Counted from the stretch's first letter, positions 16,333 through 25,350 are shown. The stretch is DNA of 33,857 nt from Candidatus Omnitrophota bacterium (GCA_018823795.1 JAHJGZ010000028.1:1-33857), one strand, 5' to 3'. Notes: generated by a model not told the origin, from the letters alone. Numbers and translations are program-made.

Positions 16333-17073
16333 ATGTTATTGCAACAAGAATTTCAGAACCATATACATACTTTCGTAAATCTCGTCTATCCTGCTCGGTG
16401 CATTGCTTGTGGATTACTTCTTGTATATAATGAAGACCATATTTGTAATAACTGTTATAACAAAATAAAACTATTACATACGCCATTATGCAAAAAGTGT
16501 TCCCGTGAAATTGCTCGCTTTTCAACGCAAAATGATATATGTACGCCATGCAAGTCAACAGTATTTTATTTTAAACGGTGTTTTTCGGTTGTACAATACG
16601 ATGAACTCACAAAGGCAATTTTCCACGAAATAAAATTTAAAAAAAGAAGATCCTGTATTACCATTTTTAAAAATCATATCCTCAGCAAACTGAACGCGCT
16701 CGATAACGCACTATTTACGAACACAATAGTTATTCCGGTACCGCTTGATCGAAGGAGACAAAAAGAAAGAGACTTTAATCAATCAGAGATATTAGCAAAA
16801 TACATTAGTTCATTTTTTCATTTACGTCATAAAACAAATATGTTAAAACGTATAAAGCAAAGCATTCCACAAAGTATTTTAAATAAAAAAATGCGGTTAC
16901 ATAATCTCGAAGGGGCCTTTTGTGTAAGAAATAAGACTGAAGTCAATCAAAAAAAAGTGTTAGTGGTCGATGATATCTTTACTACGGGGAGTACCGTCAA
17001 TGAATGCGCAAAAGTCTTAAAACAGGCAGGTGCAACAGAAATAATGGTTTTTACGTTAGCGCGGACAATATAA
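16333..17073 (+). CDS. comF: ComF family phosphoribosyltransferase-like protein
   Basis: 246 residues with the ComF layout. Two N-terminal CxxC zinc-ribbon pairs (C23/C26 and C38/C41, then C53/C56 and C70/C73) precede a type I phosphoribosyltransferase domain. VIPVPLDRRRQKERDFNQSE (about 134-153) and the PRPP-loop VLVVDDIFTTGST (about 209-221) are intact. ComF proteins are associated with DNA uptake during transformation in several bacteria, where they help process incoming single strands. Here the gene is separated from the pilus cluster and paired with an LPS exporter gene on the plus strand. ATG 16333 is the only sensible start although its ribosome site is weak. Family call is firm; a competence role in this organism is inference. 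Confidence 0.9.
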   Translation: MLLQQEFQNHIHTFVNLVYPARCIACGLLLVYNEDHICNNCYNKIKLLHTPLCKKCSREIARFSTQNDICTPCKSTVFYFKRCFSVVQYDELTKAIFHEIKFKKRRSCITIFKNHILSKLNALDNALFTNTIVIPVPLDRRRQKERDFNQSEILAKYISSFFHLRHKTNMLKRIKQSIPQSILNKKMRLHNLEGAFCVRNKTEVNQKKVLVVDDIFTTGSTVNECAKVLKQAGATEIMVFTLARTI

Positions 17074-17129
17074 TGTAAGTCATAAGTAGAATTGATGGTT
17101 TGCACTATATAGCTAAAAAATATAACGTT

Positions 17130-18224
17130 ATGAAAATACTTGATAAACATATCTTAAAAGAAATAACAATACCGATACTGCTTTCACTGTATCTATTAGT
17201 CTTTCTTTTTCTCGTCGCTGATCTTTTCGATCACCTTGATGAAATTATTAGAAATAATACCACCTTAAAAGATCTCATAATATATTACCTCTATCTTACC
17301 CCTTTTGCTTTTGCACAAACTGTCTCATGGGCAACATTGCTTGGAATTACCTATTTATTTACTACTTTTAAACGTCATGGAGAAATCATAGCTATGAAGG
17401 CATGTGGTTTAAAAATGACTCAAATCGCTGCTCCAATCTTTTTTTTAGGCTTACTCTTAAGCGTCGTTACTTTTTTTGTCGATGAGCATGTGGTTCCCTA
17501 TACATTAACCATTGCCCAAAATATCAAAAAAGAAAAAATTGATATGAAGCCGCAACAAATCAAGATTAACACAATAAATAATACAGCGCTTCTTTCGCAT
17601 AATCGTCAATACTTCATTAAAAGATTTGACGTAGAAAATAGTCAGCTTGAAGACATACGAATCCATATTCTTGATGAATCGAACTTAGTTCAACGTAAGA
17701 TTGTGGCACAAAGAGGAAAATGGCTTAATGGTGTGTGGGTATTAAATGATGTAGCAATTTACCAATTGGACACCAAAGGACATATTGTCGGTGAACCGGA
17801 AGTGGCAGTATCAAAATCATTCCCTGAATTTATCGAAAAACCTCGCGATTTTATTGAGGCGAGTATTGATAGTACGCTCCTCAGCAGCAAGAAACTCGAA
17901 GCTCATATTAAACGACTCAAAGATAATGGGTTAAGCGTAACTGATGAATTGGCAGCATTTCATCACAAACGAGCTTTCCCGTGGCAGAGTCTCGTTATTA
18001 TGTTCATTACGATTCCCTTCCTTGGGCGTACAGGAAATGTCCGAGAAAGTCTTGCTAAAAAAATTCTACTCTGCTTAATATGTGTATTAAGTTATCATGT
18101 TTTCTCAGCAGTGTTCCTTGCCCTCGGTAAATCTGGAATATTATTCCCCTTTGTAAGTGCATGGCTTGCAAGTTTTCTCTTCACGGTGGGGGGAATCTGT
18201 TTTTTTGAAAAAGCAAATTATTAA
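17130..18224 (+). CDS. LptF/LptG family LPS export permease
   Basis: 364 residues of the YjgP/YjgQ family, the inner-membrane part of the LPS transporter that works with the ATPase LptB and the bridge proteins LptC and LptA. Three membrane segments in the first ~120 residues are followed by a periplasmic beta-rich domain and three C-terminal segments, ending FTVGGICFFEKANY. I choose ATG 17130 (MKILDKHILKEI), the typical family start; the frame extends to a TTG at 17100. It follows comF by 56 bases. Only one of the usual LptF/LptG pair is here, and I cannot decide which one. lptB and an lptC/A gene are about 8 kb away on the other strand. Confidence 0.88.
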   Translation: MKILDKHILKEITIPILLSLYLLVFLFLVADLFDHLDEIIRNNTTLKDLIIYYLYLTPFAFAQTVSWATLLGITYLFTTFKRHGEIIAMKACGLKMTQIAAPIFFLGLLLSVVTFFVDEHVVPYTLTIAQNIKKEKIDMKPQQIKINTINNTALLSHNRQYFIKRFDVENSQLEDIRIHILDESNLVQRKIVAQRGKWLNGVWVLNDVAIYQLDTKGHIVGEPEVAVSKSFPEFIEKPRDFIEASIDSTLLSSKKLEAHIKRLKDNGLSVTDELAAFHHKRAFPWQSLVIMFITIPFLGRTGNVRESLAKKILLCLICVLSYHVFSAVFLALGKSGILFPFVSAWLASFLFTVGGICFFEKANY

Positions 18225-18227
18225 TGC

Positions 18228-18276
18228 GTAGGGGCACGGCCTTCCTGTCCGACAGACAAGTATACCGTGCCCCTAC
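18228..18276. repeat. Perfect 12-bp inverted repeat between convergent genes
   Basis: GTAGGGGCACGG (18228-18239) pairs with CCGTGCCCCTAC (18265-18276) around a 25-base loop that itself contains CTGTCCGACAG. It starts 4 bases after the permease stop codon and lies 24 bases from the metK stop. It is GC-rich against an AT-rich background. No T-run follows on either strand, so it is a REP-like palindrome or a factor-independent stall rather than a standard terminator. Confidence 0.7.
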
Positions 18277-18299
18277 AAATATCTATAACAACAATTCTG

Positions 18300-19451
18300 C
18301 TAGACCTTCTTCGCTTCCCGCTTTAATGCTGCCACTTTATTTGTTTCTTCCCACATAAATCCTTCATGTTCACGACCAAAATGTCCATATGCAGCAGTTT
18401 TTTGAAAGATAGGTCTTCTGAGGTCAAGTTGATTAATAATACTATAAGGTTTAAAATCAAACACTCGTTGAATTATTTTTACCAATTTTTCATCCGGCAG
18501 CTTACCCGTCCCAAAGGTATTAACCATAAGTGAAACCGGTTCAGCCACACCAATAGCATATGCAACCTGCAATTCACATTTATATGCCAAGTCTGCGGCA
18601 ACAACATTTTTAGCTACATAACGCGCAAAATATGAAGCACTGCGATCTACTTTTGTTGGATCTTTCCCGCTAAATGCACCACCACCATGTGCACCAACGC
18701 CACCATAGGTATCAACAATTATCTTGCGCCCCGTTACTCCTGAATCACCATGGGGCCCTCCAACTTCAAATCGGCCGGTTGGATTCACCAAAAGTCGAGT
18801 ATGCTTAGTCAAATACTTTTTAGGAACAATTTTGCGAACAAGGTATCGTTTTACATCATTAAAAATACGCGTTTGAGTGACATTACTCGCATGTTGTGTG
18901 CTGATAACAATCGTATCAACCTTGCGCGGCACGCCGTCTGCATATTCAATGGTAACTTGACTTTTTGAATCGGGACGTAAATACTTTAAAACATTTTCCT
19001 TCCGTAAACGCGTTAATTCTAACAGGAGTTTATGTGCAAGCATAATGGGCAAGGGCATAAACTCCTCTGTTTCCCTCACCGCATAGCCAAACATCATCCC
19101 TTGATCTCCTGCACCGCCCGTGTCAACCCCCATGGCAATATCTGGAGACTGTTTTTGTACCATGGTGAGAACACCACATGTTTTATAGTCAAAACCAAAT
19201 CGAGCGTCCGTGTATCCAATTGACTTCACCGTATTGCGAACGATATCTGGTATATCGATATGAGCAGTAGTCGTGATCTCGCCTGCCACTGCAACGGTAC
19301 CTGTGGTTACCAATGTTTCACACGCAACACGCCCAAAAGGGTCTTGTTCCAATACTGCATCAAGCACTGCATCAGAAACTTGGTCACATACTTTGTCCGG
19401 ATGTCCTTCACTCACCGACTCTGATGTAAATAAGTGTCTATCTCTCTTCAT
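18300..19451 (-). CDS. metK: S-adenosylmethionine synthetase
   Basis: Makes S-adenosylmethionine from methionine and ATP. The 383-residue product starting at ATG 19451 has the family signatures: [13 protein letters not shown] (ATP/metal site), [31 protein letters not shown] and [19 protein letters not shown] (glycine/phosphate loop). The frame is open to 19586, but the extra N-terminus overlaps the end of the nucleotidyltransferase gene and is not homologous. ATG 19451 has a clear GAGGAG ribosome site. It lies 22 bases after that gene and is probably the last gene of the PTS operon. No SAM riboswitch is visible ahead of it. Confidence 0.97.
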   Translation of the reverse strand: MKRDRHLFTSESVSEGHPDKVCDQVSDAVLDAVLEQDPFGRVACETLVTTGTVAVAGEITTTAHIDIPDIVRNTVKSIGYTDARFGFDYKTCGVLTMVQKQSPDIAMGVDTGGAGDQGMMFGYAVRETEEFMPLPIMLAHKLLLELTRLRKENVLKYLRPDSKSQVTIEYADGVPRKVDTIVISTQHASNVTQTRIFNDVKRYLVRKIVPKKYLTKHTRLLVNPTGRFEVGGPHGDSGVTGRKIIVDTYGGVGAHGGGAFSGKDPTKVDRSASYFARYVAKNVVAADLAYKCELQVAYAIGVAEPVSLMVNTFGTGKLPDEKLVKIIQRVFDFKPYSIINQLDLRRPIFQKTAAYGHFGREHEGFMWEETNKVAALKREAKKV

Positions 19452-19473
19452 CGTTGCTCCTCTCTCTCCTTTG

Positions 19474-20220
19474 TTATTTTTTTTTATTACGATAAAATGT
19501 GTCTGCCTGTTGTAATGACTCAAAATCACCAATATCAAACCAACTGCCATCAAACGTATATGCAAAAACTTTATACGTATTAGCAAGCCATGTTATATAA
19601 TGTCCGGGTTGGTCAAGATTATTCCCCTCACTCATATATTTTTTAAGTAATGGTAACGTATTTTGAGGAAAATAATATAAACCTAAACTAACCAAGGTTG
19701 TCGAAGGCAGTTGAGGTTTTTCTCGAAAATTAATCACCTGCTGTTCGTCATTTAATTCAACCAACCCATATCTCTTAGCACGTTCCGTATCTTTAATATC
19801 AAAAGCGGCGATAGTAACATAGGGCTTCTTAGTTTCAGCAAAAGAAAAAAAGTTATTTATATTAAGATCAAAAAGATTATCACCAGCTACAACCAAGACA
19901 TCATCATCAATATGCTTCTCAGCAATAGCATAGTGTAAATCGCCAATAGCACCTAATCGATCATCATTGCTCACTGTTTGATCATTAATAATTTCAATTG
20001 GAATAGCAAATGAAAAGTTTTTCTTCCATTTTTCAAATACGTGTGTAAATTTACTATTCGTTACAATATAAATACTATCAACTTCTCTTAGTTTCTTACT
20101 TTCAATAAGAATATATTCAATAATGGGCCTATCCGCAACATGCAATAATGGCTTTGGCCTATCTTTCGTTAATGGATATAACCGCGTCGCATAGCCTGCA
20201 CATAAAACAACAACCTTCAT
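19474..20220 (-). CDS. Sugar-phosphate nucleotidyltransferase
   Basis: 248 residues of the RmlA/GlmU-like nucleotidyltransferase family, which join an NTP to a sugar 1-phosphate to give an activated sugar for cell-envelope polymers. The N-terminal signature [24 protein letters not shown] is present, with the GxxTR loop and the catalytic Lys, followed by PIIEYIL and [10 protein letters not shown] (metal-binding Asp, about 106-115). There is no left-handed beta-helix acyltransferase domain, so it is the short form. The sugar substrate cannot be told. It sits between PTS enzyme I (51 bases) and metK (22 bases) on the same strand. Confidence 0.88.
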   Translation of the reverse strand: MKVVVLCAGYATRLYPLTKDRPKPLLHVADRPIIEYILIESKKLREVDSIYIVTNSKFTHVFEKWKKNFSFAIPIEIINDQTVSNDDRLGAIGDLHYAIAEKHIDDDVLVVAGDNLFDLNINNFFSFAETKKPYVTIAAFDIKDTERAKRYGLVELNDEQQVINFREKPQLPSTTLVSLGLYYFPQNTLPLLKKYMSEGNNLDQPGHYITWLANTYKVFAYTFDGSWFDIGDFESLQQADTFYRNKKK

Positions 20221-20271
20221 AAACCTTTAAGAGTATTCCTTTCTTATGAGAGATTATAGTCCCGTTGTATT

Positions 20272-22011
20272 CTATAACAAATCAGGAAAATACAATTGTC
20301 CCTGTTCATTAAGATAGTTTCTCACTTCACTCCCTGTTGCAAAAGTCAGGCATTTATTCGCTATTTCACGCGCCTTTTCAATGCTTACCGAAAGAATAGC
20401 CTTTTTAATCTTCGGAACAAGAAAAGGACTTGCGCTAATTGCATCGACCCCGAGCCCAATAATCAACATGGTCAAAGTAGCTTCAGCACCCATTTCACCA
20501 CACATGCCCACCGATATATTATGCGCATGGGCATTATCAACAACCTGTTTTATAAGACGAAGAATGGCAGGGCTTGCCGGATCATATAAATAGGCAATTT
20601 TTTCATTAATACGATCAACGGCTAACGCATATTGAATGAGATCGTTTGTTCCAATGGAAAAAAAACTGACCTCATGAGCAAGCAAATCGGAAATAATCGC
20701 TGCCGATGGTGTTTCAATCATAGCACCGATCTTGATAGCTTCATCAAAAGGAATATTTTCTCTCTTTAATTCAGCTTTAACTTCCTCGACTAATGCGTTG
20801 GCCCTCCGCAATTCAGTTACTATGGTAATCATAGGATACATAATCTTTAAGTTCCCATGGGCACTTGCTCGCAGGATCGCCCTCAGCTGCACCTTAAAAA
20901 TATCAACTCGTTCCAAACAAAATCGTATGGCACGCCAGCCGAGAGAAGGATTCATTTCCTGCGGCATATCCAACGCAGATGCAAACTTATCCCCACCTAA
21001 GTCTAATGTTCTAATAACAACAGCATGTGGTAGCATTTCCTCCGCAACCTGTCGGTATGCCATATACTGTTCATCTTCAGTGGGAAGATCGGTTCGATTC
21101 ATATAAAAATATTCAGTTCGATATAACCCAATACCCTGCGCACCATGCGCAATAACTGACTGTATCTCCAAGGGGGATTCTATATTAGCTGCTAACGTAA
21201 TCTCCACATTATCAGTCGTAATAGCAGCAACATCTTTTAACTTATCTAATTCGTGTGTATAGGCAACGAACTTTTCTTCTTCTCCATGGTATTTTTGTAT
21301 CGTTTCTTCATCCGGATTAATGATAACAATACCATGATTACCATCAATAATTAAGGTATCCCCTTTACTTATTTCCTTGCTAATGGTAGCGAGTCCAACA
21401 ACAGCAGGAATCTCTAATGACCGTGCCATAATAGCCGTATGAGATGTCGGACCTCCAACATCAGTGGCAAAACCAATGACTTTTTCTTTCCGCATCATTG
21501 CAGTTTCAGAAGGTGAAAAGTCATGCGAAACCAGTGTTGTGGGCTCTGTAATGCTACTGAGCACTTCCTGCGGCTTACCAAGAAGATTTGCAAGAACCCG
21601 TCTACCGACATCTTTAATATCAGCGGTACGTTCTTTTAAATACTCATCATTAATATGAGAAAAAGCGATAATATATTTTTGCAAAATAGAACTAAAAACA
21701 TATTCAACATTTACTTTTTCTTCCTTTAATCTCGCTATGACCTCTTCGATAAGGGTCCGATCTTCTAAAATTAAAAGATGCGCCGTAAAAATATCAGAAT
21801 GGTCCCTTCCGATATCCTTTGCTATTTGCTTTCGAATACCTAAGAGCTCTGCCCGTGTTTTCGTAAGGGCATCTTCAAAAAGAGCAATTTCATTGGGAAT
21901 ATTTTTTTCATCGATAGATCTTTTCTGTACCGTAAGATCCTCGGCATGAAGGACAATGACCGGTCCTATCGCAACACCTGGTGATACTCCTATTCCCTTT
22001 AACATTTTCAT
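20272..22011 (-). CDS. ptsI: PTS enzyme I (phosphoenolpyruvate-protein phosphotransferase)
   Basis: Transfers phosphate from phosphoenolpyruvate to HPr. The 579-residue protein is full length. It begins MKMLKGIGVSPGVAIG, has the phospho-His loop GGPTSHTAIMAR (His near 190), IGLYRTEYFYM, RTLDLGGDK, NPSLGWRAIR, SIGTNDLIQYALAVDR and the catalytic Cys in MCGEMG near 503. There is no N-terminal GAF domain, so it is not of the PtsP type. I start at ATG 22011 (ATG 22005 also possible); the frame is open to a TTG at 22029 inside the hairpin element. The HPr gene ends 72 bases upstream, and that gap is filled by hairpin element D. Confidence 0.95.
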   Translation of the reverse strand: MKMLKGIGVSPGVAIGPVIVLHAEDLTVQKRSIDEKNIPNEIALFEDALTKTRAELLGIRKQIAKDIGRDHSDIFTAHLLILEDRTLIEEVIARLKEEKVNVEYVFSSILQKYIIAFSHINDEYLKERTADIKDVGRRVLANLLGKPQEVLSSITEPTTLVSHDFSPSETAMMRKEKVIGFATDVGGPTSHTAIMARSLEIPAVVGLATISKEISKGDTLIIDGNHGIVIINPDEETIQKYHGEEEKFVAYTHELDKLKDVAAITTDNVEITLAANIESPLEIQSVIAHGAQGIGLYRTEYFYMNRTDLPTEDEQYMAYRQVAEEMLPHAVVIRTLDLGGDKFASALDMPQEMNPSLGWRAIRFCLERVDIFKVQLRAILRASAHGNLKIMYPMITIVTELRRANALVEEVKAELKRENIPFDEAIKIGAMIETPSAAIISDLLAHEVSFFSIGTNDLIQYALAVDRINEKIAYLYDPASPAILRLIKQVVDNAHAHNISVGMCGEMGAEATLTMLIIGLGVDAISASPFLVPKIKKAILSVSIEKAREIANKCLTFATGSEVRNYLNEQGQLYFPDLL

Positions 22012-22027
22012 ACTCAACACTATCCTC

Positions 22028-22086
22028 AATGAGCACGTAACTTATGGAGTTCAGAATGAACGATATTAAGTTACTGTGCGAATTTA
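22028..22086. repeat. Short hairpin element, copy D (H1-type only)
   Basis: GCAC+GTAACTTA (22033-22044) pairs with TAAGTTAC+GTGC (22067-22079), 12 pairs with a one-base bulge. A small internal GTTC/GAAC hairpin sits in the loop. It is framed by CAATGAG on one side and CGAATT on the other, like H1 of copies A and B. It begins at the HPr stop codon and ends at the ribosome site of ptsI, filling nearly the whole intergenic gap. Confidence 0.6.
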
Positions 22087-22386
22087 CTCATTAAAATTAT
22101 TCGTGATGATCTTTCCCAGTCCCTCTATAGCTTCATGAGCATCAGCACCTTCAACTTCAACAGTAATCTTTGAACCACAACCAGCGGCCAACATCATGAG
22201 CCCCATGATAGATTTCCCATTCACTCTTCTGCTTCCTTTACGTATATAAATATCACTCTTATATCTACTCGCCGCTTCAACAAAAAGCGCAGCTGGTCGT
22301 GCGTGTAATCCTAATTTATTTTTTATAACAAATTTTTTCGTTACCAATCCATCGGTACTCTTATGATCTTCTGAATTATGATTCAT
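22084..22386 (-). CDS. ptsH: HPr phosphocarrier protein
   Basis: 100 residues, slightly longer than usual because of a polar N-terminal tail of about 13. Both regulatory sites are intact: the enzyme I target His in KLGLHARPAA (H28) and the HPr-kinase target Ser in VNGKSIMGLMML (S59). It can therefore take phosphate from PEP through enzyme I and from ATP through HprK, whose gene is two genes upstream. The start overlaps the end of yvcK by 11 bases, which implies translational coupling. No sugar-specific EIIB/EIIC genes occur nearby, which favours a signalling role. Confidence 0.95.
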   Translation of the reverse strand: MNHNSEDHKSTDGLVTKKFVIKNKLGLHARPAALFVEAASRYKSDIYIRKGSRRVNGKSIMGLMMLAAGCGSKITVEVEGADAHEAIEGLGKIITNNFNE

Positions 22387-23632
22387 CTTTCATTCCCCAT
22401 TCTAAGAATCGATCAAAAATAACTTTGGCTAATTTTTCAGGATCATGGCGAACCATATCATCCACTTTGACAATATCGCCTTCGATAACATTATGTCCTT
22501 GTTGTTTTATTACATCAATATCCAACACAACCACATCGGAATGTTGCTCCTTATATTTATTAATAATTTCTTCCGGGATAACACCATCATTGACAACACA
22601 CTCATCAACAATGTTTTGACTTGTATGCGCAAGAATCGCATGCAGATGCCCTGACGTTGTAAGATCATCAGTTTCGCCCGGTTGTGTCATAATATTGGAA
22701 ACGTACGCTTTATATGCATGCGACGCTGCAACTTTATCAGCAATCTCCCGAATTAAAAGGTTCGGTAAAACACTGGTATACAGACTGCCAGGCCCCAATA
22801 TGATAAGGTCGGCATGTTCTAATGCTTCAAGAGACTCTTTCGTTGCACGACAATTTTCAGGTTTGATGGCAATGGTCTTAAGTCTTTTTTTAACGGCAGT
22901 AATGTTTGTTTCTCCCTCAACCACCTTCCCGTCTTCGAACTCACCAACGAGGCTCACCTTTTCAAGCGTGGACGGAACGACCCTTCCTCGAATAGCAAGT
23001 ACTTTACTTGATTCCTTAATAGCACGGTCAAAATCACCCGTAATTTTAGAAAGAGCCGCAATAAAAAGATTTCCAAAATTATGTCCCTTGAGACCAGAGC
23101 CATTCTCAAAGCGATATTGAAACAACTTGCCCATCAAAGGCTCAGCATCAGCAAGCGCAACTAAACAATTTCGTATATCGCCGGGTGGTAGCATATCAAA
23201 CTCATCACGAAGACGACCGGAGCTGCCTCCCGTATCAGTCACGGTAACAATTGCGGTAATATTATTCGTATGTTTTTTAAGTCCTTGCAGCAAAACACTT
23301 AGTCCCGTCCCCCCACCAATAACAACCACGTGCGGGCCTCTTTCACGAGAGCGTTCCATTCGCTTTCGATATACAATATTCACTAATTCACTTTCATCTT
23401 TAGGCATTAAGACCCGTACAAACGTACGCAAAATATTTTTAACCGATGTAATAATAAGAAAAATTCCAAATATGAGAACAGCAGTTGCAAATGAAGCAAG
23501 GAAAATACTCACATTCGAAAAAAGTCTGATCGAAAAAAGCGCTTCAATAACGATAATCGCGATTCCCGCACTACACAAGAGAATCCATCGTTTTACGCCC
23601 ATGCCTGGATAAAACCATTTAAAAAATTTCAT
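22376..23632 (-). CDS. yvcK: YvcK/CofD-like protein (gluconeogenesis factor family)
   Basis: 418 residues. Two membrane segments (about 17-70) precede a CofD/YvcK domain opening VVVIGGGTGLSVLLQGL (about 103-119), then VTVTDTGGSSGRLRDEF, LPPGDIRNCLVALAD and ILGPGSLYTSVLPNLL. In Bacillus YvcK binds UDP-sugars and is needed for normal cell-wall growth and gluconeogenic carbon use. The membrane-anchored N-terminus is a variant; the Bacillus protein is soluble. It lies between hprK (76 bases) and ptsH (overlapping), reminiscent of the Bacillus yvcK-whiA-crh neighbourhood where YvcK is near an HPr-like protein. No catalytic activity should be assumed. Confidence 0.93.
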   Translation of the reverse strand: MKFFKWFYPGMGVKRWILLCSAGIAIIVIEALFSIRLFSNVSIFLASFATAVLIFGIFLIITSVKNILRTFVRVLMPKDESELVNIVYRKRMERSRERGPHVVVIGGGTGLSVLLQGLKKHTNNITAIVTVTDTGGSSGRLRDEFDMLPPGDIRNCLVALADAEPLMGKLFQYRFENGSGLKGHNFGNLFIAALSKITGDFDRAIKESSKVLAIRGRVVPSTLEKVSLVGEFEDGKVVEGETNITAVKKRLKTIAIKPENCRATKESLEALEHADLIILGPGSLYTSVLPNLLIREIADKVAASHAYKAYVSNIMTQPGETDDLTTSGHLHAILAHTSQNIVDECVVNDGVIPEEIINKYKEQHSDVVVLDIDVIKQQGHNVIEGDIVKVDDMVRHDPEKLAKVIFDRFLEWGMKDES

Positions 23633-23708
23633 CGAGATAACACCTTCTCGTATACGTACAATTCACTTTTACTCAGCGTATTGTTCCTCATATGAATAAT
23701 AATGTTTT

Positions 23709-24710
23709 CTAATCGTCCTGCTTTTCCTTCTGCTTATTCATGTTTTCAAGAAGTCTTTTATTGAATTCCTGCGCTGGATTAATTCCCATTTTTTTTGCTC
23801 GTTGGGTAAGTGCAGCAACTTCAATTAAAATCGGAATATTTCTCCCCGGTCTTACTGGTATAATTAAGTGCGGCAAATCGATGTTGAGCAATCTATATCG
23901 CTTCTCTTCTAATCCAAGCCGTTCATATTCACGCCGCGGATTCCACCGTTCCAAGGTAACTACTAACGTGACTCTTTTTTGATTACGAACCGCCCCCACA
24001 CCAAAGATATCAAGAATGTTTATAATACCTAAACCACGAATCTCCATGTGATGTGAAATAATTTCGCTTTTATACCCCATCAATAGTGCCCCCACTCTTA
24101 ATCTAATATCAATGACATCATCAGCAACCAAACGATGGCCCCGTTCTATTAACTCTAATGCACATTCGGATTTACCAACGCCGCTTTTCCCCAAGAGCAA
24201 TATGCCCACTCCATAGACATCGACTAATGTTCCATGAACACTAATCTCGGGCGCCTGTTGTTTTTCGAGAAAAACCGTTATTTGTTCACTCAGCTTTGAG
24301 GTATTCATAGGAGATCGAAAGATCGGAACGCGTGCTATTATAGCTCGCTCAAGAAGCAACTGAGGAATCTTTTGATTTAGTGAAATAATTAAACACGGAA
24401 TTTTATAGGTAAAAAATTTGTTTAAACTCTTCCGGGTCGTTTTCTCATTTAACGTATTAAAATAGTTAACCTCTGTTTGGCCTAAGATTTGAACCCGATC
24501 ATATGCAAAATAATCATAATAACCACTAAATGCTAACCCTGGTCTGTGTATGTCAGCAGATCGTATTGCCCGTGTCAGTTTGACCCCGGGAGTCACTAGC
24601 TTTAGTTTAAGCTTCTCTTGAAGCTTTTTATAGAACATCTCAACCGTTATAACGTGAGAGCTCTGCAACTTAATAATCTCTGGTTCTGTTGGTTTAGTGA
24701 TCTTTTTCAT
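23709..24710 (-). CDS. hprK: HPr kinase/phosphorylase
   Basis: Phosphorylates HPr on serine with ATP or pyrophosphate and reverses it. The 333-residue protein has an N-terminal DRTGG-like domain (about 20-150). The C-terminal kinase domain carries VHG with the catalytic His (H159), the P-loop GKSGVGKS (174-181), VADDVIDI (about 195-202) and the family signature MEIRGLGIINI. The start overlaps the EIIA gene by 17 bases. Together with EIIA, HPr and enzyme I this gives a complete regulatory PTS. The C-terminus ends in a charged tail (NKQKEKQDD). Confidence 0.96.
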   Translation of the reverse strand: MKKITKPTEPEIIKLQSSHVITVEMFYKKLQEKLKLKLVTPGVKLTRAIRSADIHRPGLAFSGYYDYFAYDRVQILGQTEVNYFNTLNEKTTRKSLNKFFTYKIPCLIISLNQKIPQLLLERAIIARVPIFRSPMNTSKLSEQITVFLEKQQAPEISVHGTLVDVYGVGILLLGKSGVGKSECALELIERGHRLVADDVIDIRLRVGALLMGYKSEIISHHMEIRGLGIINILDIFGVGAVRNQKRVTLVVTLERWNPRREYERLGLEEKRYRLLNIDLPHLIIPVRPGRNIPILIEVAALTQRAKKMGINPAQEFNKRLLENMNKQKEKQDD

Positions 24711-25152
24711 CTTCTTTAATAATCAACCTATAAATTTCTTCTTTATCTTTTGCTTTTTTTAAAATGCCACAAAAAGAAGCATCTCGTAAAATTCGTGAAA
24801 TTCTTGCTAATGCTTTAAGATGGGGCCCCGCAGATTTTTTTGAAGCTATTAATAAAAAGAAAATATATACCGGTTCACCATCTAATGAATTAAACTCAAT
24901 CCCTTGCTTGCTCATTCCTATCGTCGCAATAATTTTATCGATATCATCAGTTTTACCATGAGGAACTGCTATTCCTTGACCTAACCCCGTCGACCCCATA
25001 TTTTCTCTTTCAATCAAAATTTTAACGATTTTTTTCTTATCTCTGATGTCATCGCCTAAATTATCGACGAGCTCTTTGAGCACCTCTTCCTTCGTAGAAG
25101 ACTTTAAATTTGCCACAATAGCGTCTTTTTTTAAAATATCACGTAGCCTCAT
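24694..25152 (-). CDS. ptsN: PTS EIIA component, nitrogen/fructose type
   Basis: 152 residues of the PTS EIIA-2 family, close to EIIA-Ntr. The phospho-His is in GIAVPHGKTDD (H65), preceded by ENMGSTGLGQG, with the HLKALARISRIL helix afterwards. A single EIIA domain without EIIB or HPr fusions fits the regulatory PTS role as final phosphate acceptor controlling other proteins. ATG 25152 has GAGGGGG close upstream. It overlaps hprK by 17 bases. Upstream lies hairpin element B and then lptB. In many proteobacteria rpoN and hpf lie between lptB and ptsN; they are absent here. Confidence 0.93.
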   Translation of the reverse strand: MRLRDILKKDAIVANLKSSTKEEVLKELVDNLGDDIRDKKKIVKILIERENMGSTGLGQGIAVPHGKTDDIDKIIATIGMSKQGIEFNSLDGEPVYIFFLLIASKKSAGPHLKALARISRILRDASFCGILKKAKDKEEIYRLIIKEDEKDH

Positions 25153-25163
25153 ATTCCCCCTCT

Positions 25164-25350
25164 TAATGAGCTTACAACTTATGCGACTGAAAGAAGCATA
25201 AGTTGTTTAAGCGAATTAACCCCCACACCAATTATTTCAAATAATTTAAATTTTGCTTAAATCTCCCTCACACAATTGGTAATTGGTGTGGGGGTGCATT
25301 CAGATACACTCTTTACATCGCCTGTAAAGCGAATGTAAAGAGTGCCTTCA
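25164..25350. repeat. Composite three-hairpin intergenic element, copy B
   Basis: H1: 25174-25184 with 25196-25206 (11 perfect pairs) plus GCTT/AAGC beyond a 2-base bulge. CGAATTAA follows. H2: 25220-25233 with 25281-25294 (14 perfect pairs) around a 47-base loop; AATTGGT is duplicated in tandem at 25274-25287. GCATTCAG comes next. H3: 25307-25318 with 25333-25344 (12 perfect pairs), then CCTTCATG with the lptB stop codon inside. H2 and its loop are closely similar to copy A, while H1 and H3 have different stems with pairing maintained. Confidence 0.75.

Noticed and set aside
19451-19586. SAM riboswitch ahead of metK
   Set aside because: The gap is only 22 bases after the preceding gene, and no SAM aptamer words are present.
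22012-22029. TTG start for ptsI inside hairpin element D
   Set aside because: The enzyme I family begins at KGIGVSPG; ATG 22011 or 22005 is enough and leaves a GAGG site upstream.
1147-25350. Composite elements as integron attC sites or CRISPR repeats
   Set aside because: attC end motifs (RYYYAAC/GTTRRRY) and an integrase are absent; the units are dispersed singly with no regular repeat-spacer array.
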